NCBI GenBank assembly: GCA_020725465.1
Contig: DYEY01000073.1
Coordinates: 1-64,000 of the forward strand
Reading direction: 5' to 3'
From: Dethiobacter sp.
GTDB taxonomy: Bacteria; Bacillota; Dethiobacteria; Dethiobacterales; Dethiobacteraceae
DNA: 64,000 nucleotides
A program made the translations under genes and the position numbers. The notes under the pieces were generated by a model that worked only from the letters and a program-made list of their open reading frames with translations, was not told the DNA's origin and searched no databases. Below, in pieces: positions 25,729 through 35,107 of this stretch (the stretch's first letter is position 1; the number at the start of each line of letters is the position of its first letter).

Positions 25729-26304
25729 TCACATCATGCCCTGGAAGCCCATGAAGGCTATGGACAGGATGCCGGCAATAATCAGGGACAGTGCTACGCC
25801 GCGGAAATGCCTGGAGATAAAAGCCAGTTCCAGCCGCTCGCGGATACCGGCCAAGATGACCAGGGCCAGGGTGAACCCGGCCGCGGCGGCGACAGCAAAA
25901 ACAAGGGCCTCAAACAGGTTGTAGCCAATCTGGATATTCAGGATAGCCACGCCCAGCACCGCACAGTTGGTGGTAATCAGGGGCAGAAAGATACCCAGCG
26001 CCTCATAAAGCGCCGGTGCCACCTTACGCATGACGATCTCCACAAACTGCACCAGCGCGGCGATAACCAAGATAAAGACGATGGTCCGCAGGTACTGCAG
26101 GTTGTTCGGCACCAGCACGAACCACTCCAGAAGCCAGGTCACCAGCGACGCCATGGTCATGACAAAGGTTACGGCCATACCCATCCCGATGGATGTCTCC
26201 ACTTTCTTTGACACACCGAAATAGGGGCACAGTCCAAGGAAACGTGAAAGCACGAAGTTATTGATAAATATGGCGCCAAAGATAATAACAATTATATTCC
26301 CCAT
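25729..26304 (-). CDS. rnfA: Rnf complex subunit A
   Basis: A 191-residue, six-helix membrane protein (RnfA/NqrE family). NNFVLSRFLGLCPYFGVSKK and TNCAVLGVAIL contain the cysteines that bind the membrane iron-sulfur centre together with RnfE. 19 bp before rnfB. Confidence 0.95.
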   Translation of the reverse strand: MGNIIVIIFGAIFINNFVLSRFLGLCPYFGVSKKVETSIGMGMAVTFVMTMASLVTWLLEWFVLVPNNLQYLRTIVFILVIAALVQFVEIVMRKVAPALYEALGIFLPLITTNCAVLGVAILNIQIGYNLFEALVFAVAAAAGFTLALVILAGIRERLELAFISRHFRGVALSLIIAGILSIAFMGFQGMM

Positions 26305-26318
26305 GGTCCGATCCTCCT

Positions 26319-26918
26319 TTACTCCAGCCGGAATTTCCTGGACAGCATGTTGAACAGGGCCAACATCAGGCCAAGGGCAATAAACGCGCCGGGCGGGAAG
26401 CCAAACACCTGGAAGGGCTGGTAACCGGAACCCAGGATGTTGGCGTGGAATATGGTTCCTTTGGAAAGAAGCTCCCTTACCGCGCCAAGGGTGGTCAGCG
26501 CCAAGGTAAAGCCAAGCCCGATGCCTATCCCGTCCGCAGCGGAATTGAGGACCGGGTTCCTGGAGGCAAAGGCTTCGGCGCGACCCAGAATGACACAGTT
26601 CACCACAATCAGGGGCACAAAGATGCCAAGCTGGGCGTGCAGAGCCGGCAGGAAGGCATTAAGGAGCATATCCACCATGGTGACAAAGGTGGCAATAATC
26701 ACTATAAAACAGGGAATGCGGATTTTATTCGGGATAACGTTTCTCAGCGCCGCCACCACCAGGTTGGAACATACCAGCACCGCCGTGGCAGAAAGGCCCA
26801 TACCCAGGCCGTTTTCAGCCGTTCCCGTAACAGCCAGGGTGGGACATAAGCCCAGCACCAGCCGGAAGACGGCGTTGTCCCTGATAATGCCCCTGGATAA
26901 ATCCTTCATTACACTCAT
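26319..26918 (-). CDS. rnfE: Rnf complex subunit E
   Basis: A 199-residue membrane protein homologous to RnfA in inverted topology. NAVFRLVLGLCPTLAVTGTA and VNCVILGRAEAFAS carry the conserved cysteines. It lies between rnfG and rnfA with short gaps. Confidence 0.95.
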   Translation of the reverse strand: MSVMKDLSRGIIRDNAVFRLVLGLCPTLAVTGTAENGLGMGLSATAVLVCSNLVVAALRNVIPNKIRIPCFIVIIATFVTMVDMLLNAFLPALHAQLGIFVPLIVVNCVILGRAEAFASRNPVLNSAADGIGIGLGFTLALTTLGAVRELLSKGTIFHANILGSGYQPFQVFGFPPGAFIALGLMLALFNMLSRKFRLE

Positions 26919-26936
26919 TGATATTTCACCTCCCGG

Positions 26937-27758
26937 CTACTTCGCCAGCGCGTTTAACACGGCCTGCATAATGCCTTTACTGCTGCCGGTTGCCCCGCTG
27001 GCTGCATCGACTTCCACTGACTGTTTATTGATAATACGCGGGATGACTTCTTCTTCCGCCATTTTGAAGAAATTGGCTGTATCGTTGTGTTCAAGAACCT
27101 TTATCTCGGTAATTTTTCCGCCCACAATGGTTACTTCCACCTTGATATCGGACTTGAAACCGTCGGCGGTCCCGGTGTACTTCCCGTCTTTCAGGGCGGA
27201 GGGATTGAAGGTGGGTTGCTTGGGCGCCTCAGCCCCCATAAAGCGTACCAGGATCTCCGCCAGGGCTTTCTTCACACCGGAAGCCATGGCGCGGGTAGAG
27301 ACAGTGGCTCCAGCCAGAATGTCAATATCCTGCCCCGCGGTAATGGGGTCTTTCCCGGTTTTGCCGACAAACTGGCTGAGGAAAGCGGGTTCTTTTATCT
27401 TGTCGCCCAGGCCCGGTGTTTCGCTCTGGCTCAGGATGTTTACACCCACGATTTTACCGCTGCCGTCAACAGCCAGTGTAAAGCGGATAGTGCCGGCGTA
27501 GCCCTCAGTACGGGCCTCAGCAAGAAGTCCCACCATTTTGCCGGCGCCGTCCAAGCCGATGGTGGCGGTCATGCCGTCCACCGTTTTATCTTCCAGGGTT
27601 GCCACATCGGGGAAGAGCTTTTGCATCTGGGCAATCTTTTCCTTTTCTTCCCTGTCGGCGATAATGGCAGAGGTAATGCCGTTGACATAGGACAGTGACC
27701 CGGCGGCTACGGCACAGATAAGCATCAGAATCAAGCCAAGTCTTGCAATTTCTTTCAT
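26937..27758 (-). CDS. rnfG: Rnf complex subunit G with two FMN-binding domains
   Basis: A 273-residue flavoprotein, longer than the usual 180-210. One N-terminal membrane anchor (about 8-28) leads to an FMN-binding domain with DILAGAT, where T152 fits the flavinylated residue of the Dxx(s/t)gAT motif. A linker (about 175-188) is followed by a second FMN-binding domain (DGKYTGTADGFKSDIKVEV...) ending with DAASGAT, T257. ApbE, also in the window, should attach FMN to both. The family passes electrons across the membrane between RnfB/RnfC and RnfD. The stop of rnfD and the start here overlap by one base. Confidence 0.93.
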   Translation of the reverse strand: MKEIARLGLILMLICAVAAGSLSYVNGITSAIIADREEKEKIAQMQKLFPDVATLEDKTVDGMTATIGLDGAGKMVGLLAEARTEGYAGTIRFTLAVDGSGKIVGVNILSQSETPGLGDKIKEPAFLSQFVGKTGKDPITAGQDIDILAGATVSTRAMASGVKKALAEILVRFMGAEAPKQPTFNPSALKDGKYTGTADGFKSDIKVEVTIVGGKITEIKVLEHNDTANFFKMAEEEVIPRIINKQSVEVDAASGATGSSKGIMQAVLNALAK

Positions 27759-28690
27759 TATTTGGTCACCTCCCCGAACTTCCTGGGCAGGGTCGCCCTG
27801 TCTATGAGCGGGGTAACAGCGTTCATCAGCAGGATGGCGAAAGTTACCCCTTCCGGGTACATACCGTACAGCCGGACCAGCATGGTAATGATGCCGCAGC
27901 CGATGCCGAATATCAGCTTGCCCCGCGGAGTTACCGGGGAACTTACCCAGTCGGTAGCCATATAAAGGGCTCCCAGCATCACACCGCCGGCCAGTACGTG
28001 GAACAGGCCCACCGAAACCATGGTGGCCAGGCTACCCATACCGCCGAAGAACATACCCATCAGGAAGACCACCCCGATATAGCCTCCGGGGATGCGCCAG
28101 CAGATGTGGCCCTTATAAAAGAGCCAGGCGGCGCCCAGCAGCAGGGCAAAGGCACTGGTTTCACCGATGCAGCCGGGGACGGTGCCAATGAAAAGGCTTA
28201 AAAAACTGGTGGATACTCCCCTGGCCGCCAGGGGAAGTGGGGTAGCGGTACTGACCAGGTCTACGGGGCTTAACCACCCGGTCATGTGACCGGCCCAGGA
28301 GACCATCAGGATGGCCCGGGCCACCAGCGCCGGGTTGAAGATATTGTTGCCGATACCGCCGAAGACCTGCTTGCCGATGACAATGGCCACCACGCCACCG
28401 ATTACGGTAAGCCACCAGGGCGGTGCGGGGGGCAGGGTCATGGCCAGGAGCAGGCCGGTAACAGCGGCACTGCCGTCACCAAAAATATTTTTCTGCCTGA
28501 GGATCACAGCCTCGGTGACCATGGCCGACACCATGCAGAGCACCATGGTCAAAAGGCCCATCCAGCCGAAAAAAACCACACCGGCTATGGCTGCCGGGAA
28601 TAAGGCCAGAAGCACGTCTGTCATTACGCTCTGTATCGACTCGGGGGTCTTAAGGTGCGGCGACGAAGAGACTACTAGTCTGGTTTCCAT
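27758..28690 (-). CDS. rnfD: Rnf complex subunit D
   Basis: A 310-residue membrane protein of the RnfD/NqrB family with about eight to ten hydrophobic segments. The flavinylation motif is DLVSTATPLPL with T150 as predicted FMN attachment site; FGGIGNNIFNPALVARAIL is the family core. Probably the ion-translocating core of the complex. Confidence 0.95.
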   Translation of the reverse strand: METRLVVSSSPHLKTPESIQSVMTDVLLALFPAAIAGVVFFGWMGLLTMVLCMVSAMVTEAVILRQKNIFGDGSAAVTGLLLAMTLPPAPPWWLTVIGGVVAIVIGKQVFGGIGNNIFNPALVARAILMVSWAGHMTGWLSPVDLVSTATPLPLAARGVSTSFLSLFIGTVPGCIGETSAFALLLGAAWLFYKGHICWRIPGGYIGVVFLMGMFFGGMGSLATMVSVGLFHVLAGGVMLGALYMATDWVSSPVTPRGKLIFGIGCGIITMLVRLYGMYPEGVTFAILLMNAVTPLIDRATLPRKFGEVTK

Positions 28691-28713
28691 CTGTTATCCC
28701 TCCCTTACCATCC

Positions 28714-30033
28714 TTACTTCCGGCGCCTCGCCGCGATGTCGCCCTTGGCCATCCGTATCCACTGCACCAGCGGGCGCTTGGCCGGGCAGATGTAAGTGCA
28801 GCAGCCGCACTCAATACAGTCCATGGCGTTAAATTCTTCCGCCTTGTCGTACATGCCGTGCTCCACGGAGCCGCCGATAAAGAGCGGCATTATGCTTACC
28901 GGACAGACATCCACGCATTTGGCACATTTGACGCAGGGCCTGATTTCGTCCAGTTCCACCTCGGCGTCGGTAAGGCAAAGGATGCCGGAGGTGCCCTTGA
29001 TTACCGGCAGGTCTGGTCCGGGTTGGGCCAGGCCCATCATGGGGCCGCCCAGGATCAACTTGCGGATATTCGGCCTGAAACCGCCGCACTGTTCCACCAC
29101 TTCGGTAATCATGGTGCCAACACGCACCAGCATATTTTTCGGCTCCATGATACCGGAGCCGGTAATTGTTACAATTCGCTCAATCAGGGGTTTGCCAAAA
29201 CGGACTGCGTCGGAGATGGCAATACAGGTCCCGACGTTCTGGACCACGCAACCAACATCCATGGGCAGGCCGCCGGAAGGGACCTCCCGGCCGGTGCAGA
29301 CCTTGATGAGCTGCTTTTCCGCTCCCTGCGGGTACTTGGTGTGCAGGGTGGCCACCACAATACTGCTGTCCCCCGCCACCGCTTTGGTCATGGCCAGAAT
29401 GGCGTCGGGCTTGTTGTCCTCGATGCCGATAAACCCCCTGGGAGCATTAACGGCTTTCATTACCAGCCGAAGACCGGTGACGATATCTTCCGGTCTTTCC
29501 AGCATGGCACGGTGGTCCGCAGTGAGGTAGGGCTCGCACTCTGCCGCGTTCACCAAAACGTATTCGATCTTTTTTTCCGGAGGCGGTGACAGCTTGACGT
29601 GGGTGGGGAAAGTGGCGCCCCCCATACCCACAATACCGGCTTCACGGATAATCTTTTTGATTTCTTCGGCAGTCAGCTTCTCATAGTCCGGCCTGGGCTG
29701 CACATCCCCGTGCCAGGTGTCCTGACCGTCAGACTCAATGTAGACGGCCTGGACGGGGCGGCCGAGCGGATGATTACAGGAGTCAATTTTTACTACCTTG
29801 CCGGAGACACTGGAATGGACGGGGGCCGATACGAATCCCTTGCTGTCGCCGATCTTCTGTCCCATCTTAACCTCATCACCTGCGGCAACCAGCGGTTCAC
29901 AGGGTGCACCTATGTGCTGCGCCATGGGAATAACCACCAGCGACGGCGGCCGGGCGGGCACGGTAGGCTTTCCCTCGGTAGCACTTTTAAAGTACCCGGG
30001 ATGTATGCCCCCCTTAAACGTTTTGAAACTCAT
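28714..30033 (-). CDS. rnfC: Rnf complex subunit C, NADH-interacting subunit
   Basis: A 439-residue peripheral protein. The N-terminal barrel-sandwich region starts KTFKGGIHPGYFK; GMGGATFPTHVKL marks the flavin/NADH-binding part shared with NuoF; two 4Fe-4S motifs, CVKCAKCVDVCPVSIMP and CIECGCCTYICPAKRPL, lie near the C-terminus. It is the first gene of the rnf operon and exchanges electrons with NAD+/NADH. Confidence 0.95.
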   Translation of the reverse strand: MSFKTFKGGIHPGYFKSATEGKPTVPARPPSLVVIPMAQHIGAPCEPLVAAGDEVKMGQKIGDSKGFVSAPVHSSVSGKVVKIDSCNHPLGRPVQAVYIESDGQDTWHGDVQPRPDYEKLTAEEIKKIIREAGIVGMGGATFPTHVKLSPPPEKKIEYVLVNAAECEPYLTADHRAMLERPEDIVTGLRLVMKAVNAPRGFIGIEDNKPDAILAMTKAVAGDSSIVVATLHTKYPQGAEKQLIKVCTGREVPSGGLPMDVGCVVQNVGTCIAISDAVRFGKPLIERIVTITGSGIMEPKNMLVRVGTMITEVVEQCGGFRPNIRKLILGGPMMGLAQPGPDLPVIKGTSGILCLTDAEVELDEIRPCVKCAKCVDVCPVSIMPLFIGGSVEHGMYDKAEEFNAMDCIECGCCTYICPAKRPLVQWIRMAKGDIAARRRK

Positions 30034-30308
30034 ATGCCAGATTCACCCCTTTGAAAGAGAAATGTTGAGAGTATGGCCGAACATGTCAGTATTCGAGAAA
30101 GCTATCACAAAATCCTGCCCTTGATAAATTTATTTGAGCACCTTCCCGGTCTTTCCGGCTTTCTGCCACACCCGCAGAAACCAGCCGGGCAGGCAGGGCC
30201 AATACTACTATTTCCACAGGTCCGGGGAAAACCCTGCCCGTTGGAAACAAAAAACTTCACCTGAATTCAAAATTGTCAAACAGGCAAAAAAGCTGTCTAA
30301 CCCTGTTG
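30034..30308 (-). promoter_or_regulatory. long, structured 5' leader of the rnf operon
   Basis: About 270 nt lie between the predicted transcription start and rnfC, with no ORF I can support. On the minus strand three pairings stand out: CGGGCAGG with CCTGCCCG across about 40 nt (30186-30193 with 30233-30240, extended by CCA/TGG), TTTCTGC-GGGTGTG-GCAGAAA (30160-30180), and CCGGAAAGACCGG (about 30147-30157). I do not recognise a known riboswitch class. A regulatory function is inference. Confidence 0.45.
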
Positions 30309-30336
30309 ATTATGGTTTTGCTATTGATTCTGGCAA
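30309..30336 (-). promoter_or_regulatory. candidate promoter of the rnf operon
   Basis: TTGCCA, a 16 bp spacer and CATAAT on the minus strand. A second TTGACA about 60 nt downstream has no good -10 box. Confidence 0.5.
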
Positions 30337-30370
30337 TGACGGTTTACTGTTTCTATGTTTCCAAATAAAA

Positions 30371-30388
30371 AAGCCCAGGTCAGGGGCG
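30371..30388 (-). terminator. weak intrinsic terminator after folC
   Basis: GCCC and GGGC flank a 7 nt loop and are followed by TTTTTT just after the folC stop. The stem is only 4 bp. Confidence 0.4.
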
Positions 30389-31693
30389 TTAAGGGGCGGC
30401 AAAAAAATTTTTAAGTGCTTCCCTGGCTTCGGTTATGGTGTACAGAGACCCGGAGACACAAAGCGCTTCACCTTGAGAAATATGGCCTAAGGTCCTCCGC
30501 ACCGCTTCCGGCACGCCGGGGATGACCGTAACCGGCGCCACCGCATGGCGGGCGGCCAGAGCAGCCACCTGGTACGGGTCCGCGGCCCTGGCGATTTGCG
30601 GGCTGGTTATGACCAGCTCCGCTGTAGCCAGCGGCGCAATCAGCCTCAGTATCTCTTCAATGGCTTTGTCGCCGAGGATACCCAGAATCAGGCGCAGTTT
30701 CCTGCCCGCCAGCATTTCGGCCAGTGCCTGGCGCAGCGCCAAGATGCCGTCGGTATTATGGGCCCCGTCCACCAGTACCAGGGGGTCGCGGGAGAAAATT
30801 TCCAGGCGGCCGGGCCAACGGGCCCGGGCCAGTCCCCTTCGCACAGCGGCGGGATCAAGCGGCAGCCCCGGCACCAGCTCCCTGGCGGCAATGGCGGTAA
30901 CCGCGTTCCTTACCTGGTGGCGGCCCGGAAGGGTAATTTGCAGGCCGTTTAGGGTATACCGCGGGCTCTGGTAGTCAAATACCTGGCCATCCAGCGTGGC
31001 AGGACCGCCGGTGTAGGTGATTTCCCTGTCCACCACCCAAAGCGGCGCATTGCGCTCCGCCGCTATTTCCTCTATGACAGCCAGCGCCCCCGGTTTCTCC
31101 GCCGCGGTTACCACCGGCACCCCTTCTTTGATGATGCCGGCTTTCTCAAAAGCGATTTTCTCCACTGTATCGCCCAGCACCTGGGTGTGCTCAAGACCGA
31201 TGTTGGTTATAACGCTGACCGCGGGAGTAATCACGTTGGTTGCATCCAGGCGGCCTCCCAGACCCACTTCCACCACCACCCAATCCGGCCGGGCCCGCTG
31301 GTAATAAGCGAAAGCCAGGGCGGTTACCACTTCAAACTCGGTAGGCTGTCCCAGGTCAGTCCGGCTTACCTCTTCCACCAGCGGCCGTATCTCCGCCACC
31401 AGTTTCACCAGCTCATCTTCGCTGATATCCCGGCCGTTGATGGCCATACGGTTGGTGAAAGCCTCCAGGTAAGGGGAGGTATAAAGGCCGACACTGTAAC
31501 CTTCCGCCTCCAGCATGGAAGCCAGCATGGCAGCGGTGGAGCCTTTGCCGTTGGTACCGGCTATATGCAGGCAGCGCAGGGTCCGGTGCGGGTTGCCAAG
31601 GAGGTCCAGTACCGCCTCTATCCTTTCCAGGCCAGGGTTTGAGCCAAAACGGTACAGGCCGTGTATCCAGGAAAGCGCTTGCTGCAGGTCCAA
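30389..31693 (-). CDS. folC: bifunctional folylpolyglutamate synthase/dihydrofolate synthase
   Basis: A 434-residue ATP-dependent ligase adding glutamate to folates. Mur-ligase-type P-loop HIAGTNGKGSTAAML, then GLYTSPYLEAFTNRMAING, GLGGRLDATNV and the C-terminal domain with LVDGAHNTDG. It follows valS after 16 bp, the valS-folC order typical of Firmicutes. Confidence 0.95.
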   Translation of the reverse strand: MDLQQALSWIHGLYRFGSNPGLERIEAVLDLLGNPHRTLRCLHIAGTNGKGSTAAMLASMLEAEGYSVGLYTSPYLEAFTNRMAINGRDISEDELVKLVAEIRPLVEEVSRTDLGQPTEFEVVTALAFAYYQRARPDWVVVEVGLGGRLDATNVITPAVSVITNIGLEHTQVLGDTVEKIAFEKAGIIKEGVPVVTAAEKPGALAVIEEIAAERNAPLWVVDREITYTGGPATLDGQVFDYQSPRYTLNGLQITLPGRHQVRNAVTAIAARELVPGLPLDPAAVRRGLARARWPGRLEIFSRDPLVLVDGAHNTDGILALRQALAEMLAGRKLRLILGILGDKAIEEILRLIAPLATAELVITSPQIARAADPYQVAALAARHAVAPVTVIPGVPEAVRRTLGHISQGEALCVSGSLYTITEAREALKNFFAAP

Positions 31694-31709
31694 GTTAATA
31701 CCCTCCCTA

Positions 31710-34346
31710 TCAGGTCAGGTCAGCAATCCTGTTTTGAACTTTTTTGTGACGGGCGCGGTACCTGGCTTCTTTTTCCCGTTCTGCCTCCACCACCTCGGCG
31801 GGGGCCCTGGAGATAAAACTCTCGTTGCTCAGCTTGGCGGTTACCCGAGCTATTTCCCCGTCCAGCTCCTCCAGCTCTTTCTTCAGGCGGGAGACTTCCC
31901 GGGACAGGTCCACCAGCCCGGCCAGCGGCAGGTAGACTTCCACGCTGCCGGCTATGGCCGACAAGGCCTGACGGGGTTTCTCCGCCAGGGAACGGCTGAC
32001 ATGCACATCTTCCGCCAGGGCCAGTTTCTTCAGTGTCTCCATCCCCGAGAGTATCGCCGCTTCCGCTTCAGCGCTACCAGCCTGCAGCACGACCCCGACC
32101 TTCCGGGAAGGAGGCAGCGCCGCCTCACCCCGCAGGTACCTTATGGCGCGTATCACTTCCATCAACGTCTGCATACGGGCATGGGCCTCGGGAAAGAATA
32201 GCGCGTCATCGTAAACAGGCCACGGCGCCAGCATGATAGTCTCCCCGCGGTGGGGCAGCTTCTGCCAAATTTCTTCGGTAATAAAAGGCATATAGGGGTG
32301 AAGCAGCCTGAGCGTCCCTTCCAGCACAAATGACAGGACGGCACGGGCCTGCCCTGCTTCATGCGCCCCGCCGCGGTAAAGCGGAACCTTGGACATCTCG
32401 ACGTACCAGTCGCAGAAGTCACCCCACAGGAATTCATAAATAACACGGGCTGCTTCACCCAGCTCATACAGGTCCATAAGCCGGCCCACCTCACGGACCG
32501 TCTCGTTATAGCGGTGCAGTATCCAGGCGTCCGCATCACCAAGAGACGACAGGTCCACCGGGGTGCCGTCGTATTCACCCAGGTTCATCAGGACAAAGCG
32601 GGAAACGTTCCAGATTTTGTTGGCGAAGTTGCGGCTGTTCTCAACATTTTCCTGGCGGAAGCGCAGGTCGTTCCCCGGCGCCTGCCCGGTCACCAGGGTA
32701 AACCGGAGGGTGTCGGCACCGTAGCCTTCGATGATTTCCAGCGGGTCCACACCGTTACCCAGCGATTTGCTCATCTTGCGTCCCAGGGCGTCCCGAACCA
32801 GGCCGTGAATGTAGACCGTATGGAAGGGTATATCGCGCATGAATTCAAGGCCCATGAAGATCATGCGCGCCACCCAGAAAAAGATGATGTCATAGCCGGT
32901 AACCAGGACACTGGTAGGGTAAAAATGCAAAAGATCAGCAGTTCTTTCCGGCCAGCCCAGGGTGGAAAACGGCCAGAGAGCCGAGGAAAACCAGGTATCC
33001 AGCACGTCTTCGTCCTGTTTCAGTTCGCCGCCGCAGTGCGGGCAGGAAGTGAGGTCCTCCCGCGATACCAGCATTTCGCCGCAGCCGCAATACCAGGCGG
33101 GGATACGGTGCCCCCACCAGATCTGGCGTGAAATACACCAGTCGCGGATGTTTTCCATCCAGTTCAGGTAGACCCGGGTAAAGCGTTCCGGCACAAAACG
33201 TATGTCTCCCTTTACGACAGAGTCTATGGCCGGTTTGGCCAGGGGTTTCATACGGACAAACCACTGTTTGGAAAGCAGGGGTTCAATGGCGGTGTGGCAG
33301 CGCTGGCAGTGTCCCACCGCATGGGTATGGCTTTCCACCCGCAGCACCAGTCCCGCTTTCTCCAGGTCGGCCAGTACGGCTTTCCTCGCTTCATAGCGGT
33401 CAAGGCCGGCATATTTGCCGGCGGCGGCGGTCATGGTGCCGTCTTCGGCGATTACCGTCACCAGTGGCAGGTTATGGCGGCCAGCCACGGCAAAGTCGTT
33501 GGTGTCGTGGGAAGGCGTTATTTTCACCGCGCCGCTGCCGAACTCCGGGTCCACATAGTCATCGGCCACTACCGGAATTTCGCGCTCCATCAGCGGCAGC
33601 ATCACTTTTTTGCCCACCAGGTGGGTATAGCGGCTGTCTTGCGGGTGAACCGCCACCGCCGTGTCGCCCAGCATGGTTTCGGGCCGGGTGGTGGCTACGA
33701 TAACAGACTCGCCGGTACCAATGACCGGGTAGCGGATAAAAGTCAGTGTGCCTTCCTTATCCTCGTGCTCCACCTCGATATCGGAAAGGGCGGTATGGCA
33801 GCGGGGGCACCAGTTGATGATATAGTCGCCGCGGTAGATAAGGCCGCGTTCGTACAGCGAGACGAAAACTTCCCGCACCGCATACGAGCATCCTTCGTCC
33901 ATGGTAAAACGTTCCCGTGACCAGTCACAGGAGACCCCCAGTTTCTGCAGCTGGCGGGTGATACGCCCGTGATACTCTTCTTTCCACTCCCATACTTTTT
34001 CCAGGAACTTTTCCCGCCCCAGGTCATGACGTGACACGCCTTCCTCCGCCAGGTGTTCTTCCACTTTAATCTGGGTGGCGATCCCCGCATGGTCCGTTCC
34101 CGGCAGCCACAGGGTATCCAGCCCCTGCATCCGTTTGCGCCTGATTAAAATGTCCTGAATGGTGTTGTCGAGGGCATGTCCCATATGCAATGATCCGGTG
34201 ACATTGGGAGGCGGAATAACGATGGTGAAGGGCTCCCTGTCCGGGTCGCCCGGAGCACGGAAATATTGGCGTTCCAGCCAAGTCCGGTAAATTTTGTCCT
34301 CCACTTCACCGGGAGAATATACCGGCGCCAGGTTTTTATCGGCCAT
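31710..34346 (-). CDS. valS: valyl-tRNA synthetase
   Basis: A class I aminoacyl-tRNA synthetase of 878 residues. HIGH-type signature [20 protein letters not shown] in [14 protein letters not shown], the CP1 editing domain ([19 protein letters not shown]), a zinc-like insert [20 protein letters not shown], the anticodon-binding domain, and a C-terminal coiled coil ([20 protein letters not shown]). A canonical GGAGGTG precedes the ATG. A strong promoter is 106 bp upstream; the leader has no T-box consensus. Confidence 0.97.
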   Translation of the reverse strand: MADKNLAPVYSPGEVEDKIYRTWLERQYFRAPGDPDREPFTIVIPPPNVTGSLHMGHALDNTIQDILIRRKRMQGLDTLWLPGTDHAGIATQIKVEEHLAEEGVSRHDLGREKFLEKVWEWKEEYHGRITRQLQKLGVSCDWSRERFTMDEGCSYAVREVFVSLYERGLIYRGDYIINWCPRCHTALSDIEVEHEDKEGTLTFIRYPVIGTGESVIVATTRPETMLGDTAVAVHPQDSRYTHLVGKKVMLPLMEREIPVVADDYVDPEFGSGAVKITPSHDTNDFAVAGRHNLPLVTVIAEDGTMTAAAGKYAGLDRYEARKAVLADLEKAGLVLRVESHTHAVGHCQRCHTAIEPLLSKQWFVRMKPLAKPAIDSVVKGDIRFVPERFTRVYLNWMENIRDWCISRQIWWGHRIPAWYCGCGEMLVSREDLTSCPHCGGELKQDEDVLDTWFSSALWPFSTLGWPERTADLLHFYPTSVLVTGYDIIFFWVARMIFMGLEFMRDIPFHTVYIHGLVRDALGRKMSKSLGNGVDPLEIIEGYGADTLRFTLVTGQAPGNDLRFRQENVENSRNFANKIWNVSRFVLMNLGEYDGTPVDLSSLGDADAWILHRYNETVREVGRLMDLYELGEAARVIYEFLWGDFCDWYVEMSKVPLYRGGAHEAGQARAVLSFVLEGTLRLLHPYMPFITEEIWQKLPHRGETIMLAPWPVYDDALFFPEAHARMQTLMEVIRAIRYLRGEAALPPSRKVGVVLQAGSAEAEAAILSGMETLKKLALAEDVHVSRSLAEKPRQALSAIAGSVEVYLPLAGLVDLSREVSRLKKELEELDGEIARVTAKLSNESFISRAPAEVVEAEREKEARYRARHKKVQNRIADLT

Positions 34347-34451
34347 ATTTTTGCACCTCCTGCTATTAGAATTCAGAAGTCAGGAGTCAGAATTACAAGC
34401 AGAAAAAGCGAAGGGGAAAATTGCTGACCGCTTCTGTAATTTCTTCCCTAA

Positions 34452-34480
34452 AATATATCTGATGCAGTCAATGTTGTCAA
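34452..34480 (-). promoter_or_regulatory. strong sigmaA promoter of valS-folC
   Basis: TTGACA, a 17 bp spacer and TATATT on the minus strand, directly after the engB terminator. The leader of about 100 nt contains the iterated words GACTCC, TGACTTC and TGAATTC. Confidence 0.8.
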
Positions 34481-34481
34481 G

Positions 34482-34504
34482 AAAAGGCAGGGAATGACCC
34501 TGCC
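34482..34504 (-). terminator. intrinsic terminator after engB
   Basis: GGCAGGG and CCCTGCC form a 7 bp stem with a 5 nt loop followed by TTTTCTT, 18 bp past the engB stop. Confidence 0.85.
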
Positions 34505-34522
34505 TCTGGCCTTTGCCACCGC

Positions 34523-35107
34523 TTACTGTACATACTGCGCAATCAGCTGCCAGAGCTCATCTCTTCCCTGGCCGGTCCGGGCAGAGAAGGGGATAACCGG
34601 ACCCTCACGGCCAAGGCCCAGCGCCGTCCTGATATCCCTGATATGGGGCTGCCAGCTGCCGCGGGCGATTTTGTCGGCCTTGGCGGCCACTATTGCCGCA
34701 GGCACCTGAAAATGGACCAGCCATTGGTACATGGCGCAGTCGTCGGCGGTAGGAGTGTGGCGGATATCAAGAAGCAGCACCACCAGCTTTAATTGTCGCC
34801 GCCCCTTCAGGTAATCTTCGGTGACGGCGGCCCACCGCCGCTTTGTTTCGTGTGATACGCGGGCATAGCCGTAGCCGGGCAGGTCCACCAGAAAAAAAGA
34901 GCCGTTTACGAGAAAGAAGTTTACCAGCCTGGTCTTGCCTGGGGTCTGGCCGGTAAGAGCCAGGCGTTTCCTGTTAACAAGCCGGTTCAGCAGGGAAGAC
35001 TTGCCCACATTGGAACGGCCGGCAAAAGCCACCTCCGGCAAAACGGTTTCAGGAAACTGCGCTGCTTTGGCAGCGCTGGTCACAAACACGGCCGAATCAA
35101 CCTTCAT
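34523..35107 (-). CDS. engB: ribosome biogenesis GTP-binding protein EngB/YsxC
   Basis: A 194-residue GTPase for 50S assembly. G1 is [12 protein letters not shown], followed by [11 protein letters not shown] (G2), DLPGYGYA (G3), AAKADKI (G4) and PFSARTG (G5). Its start overlaps the lonA stop by 11 bp, an arrangement conserved in Firmicutes. Confidence 0.95.
   Translation of the reverse strand: MKVDSAVFVTSAAKAAQFPETVLPEVAFAGRSNVGKSSLLNRLVNRKRLALTGQTPGKTRLVNFFLVNGSFFLVDLPGYGYARVSHETKRRWAAVTEDYLKGRRQLKLVVLLLDIRHTPTADDCAMYQWLVHFQVPAAIVAAKADKIARGSWQPHIRDIRTALGLGREGPVIPFSARTGQGRDELWQLIAQYVQ

Noticed and set aside
34347-34480. T-box riboswitch before valS
   Set aside because: No AGGGTGGNACCGCG-like antiterminator sequence in the leader.
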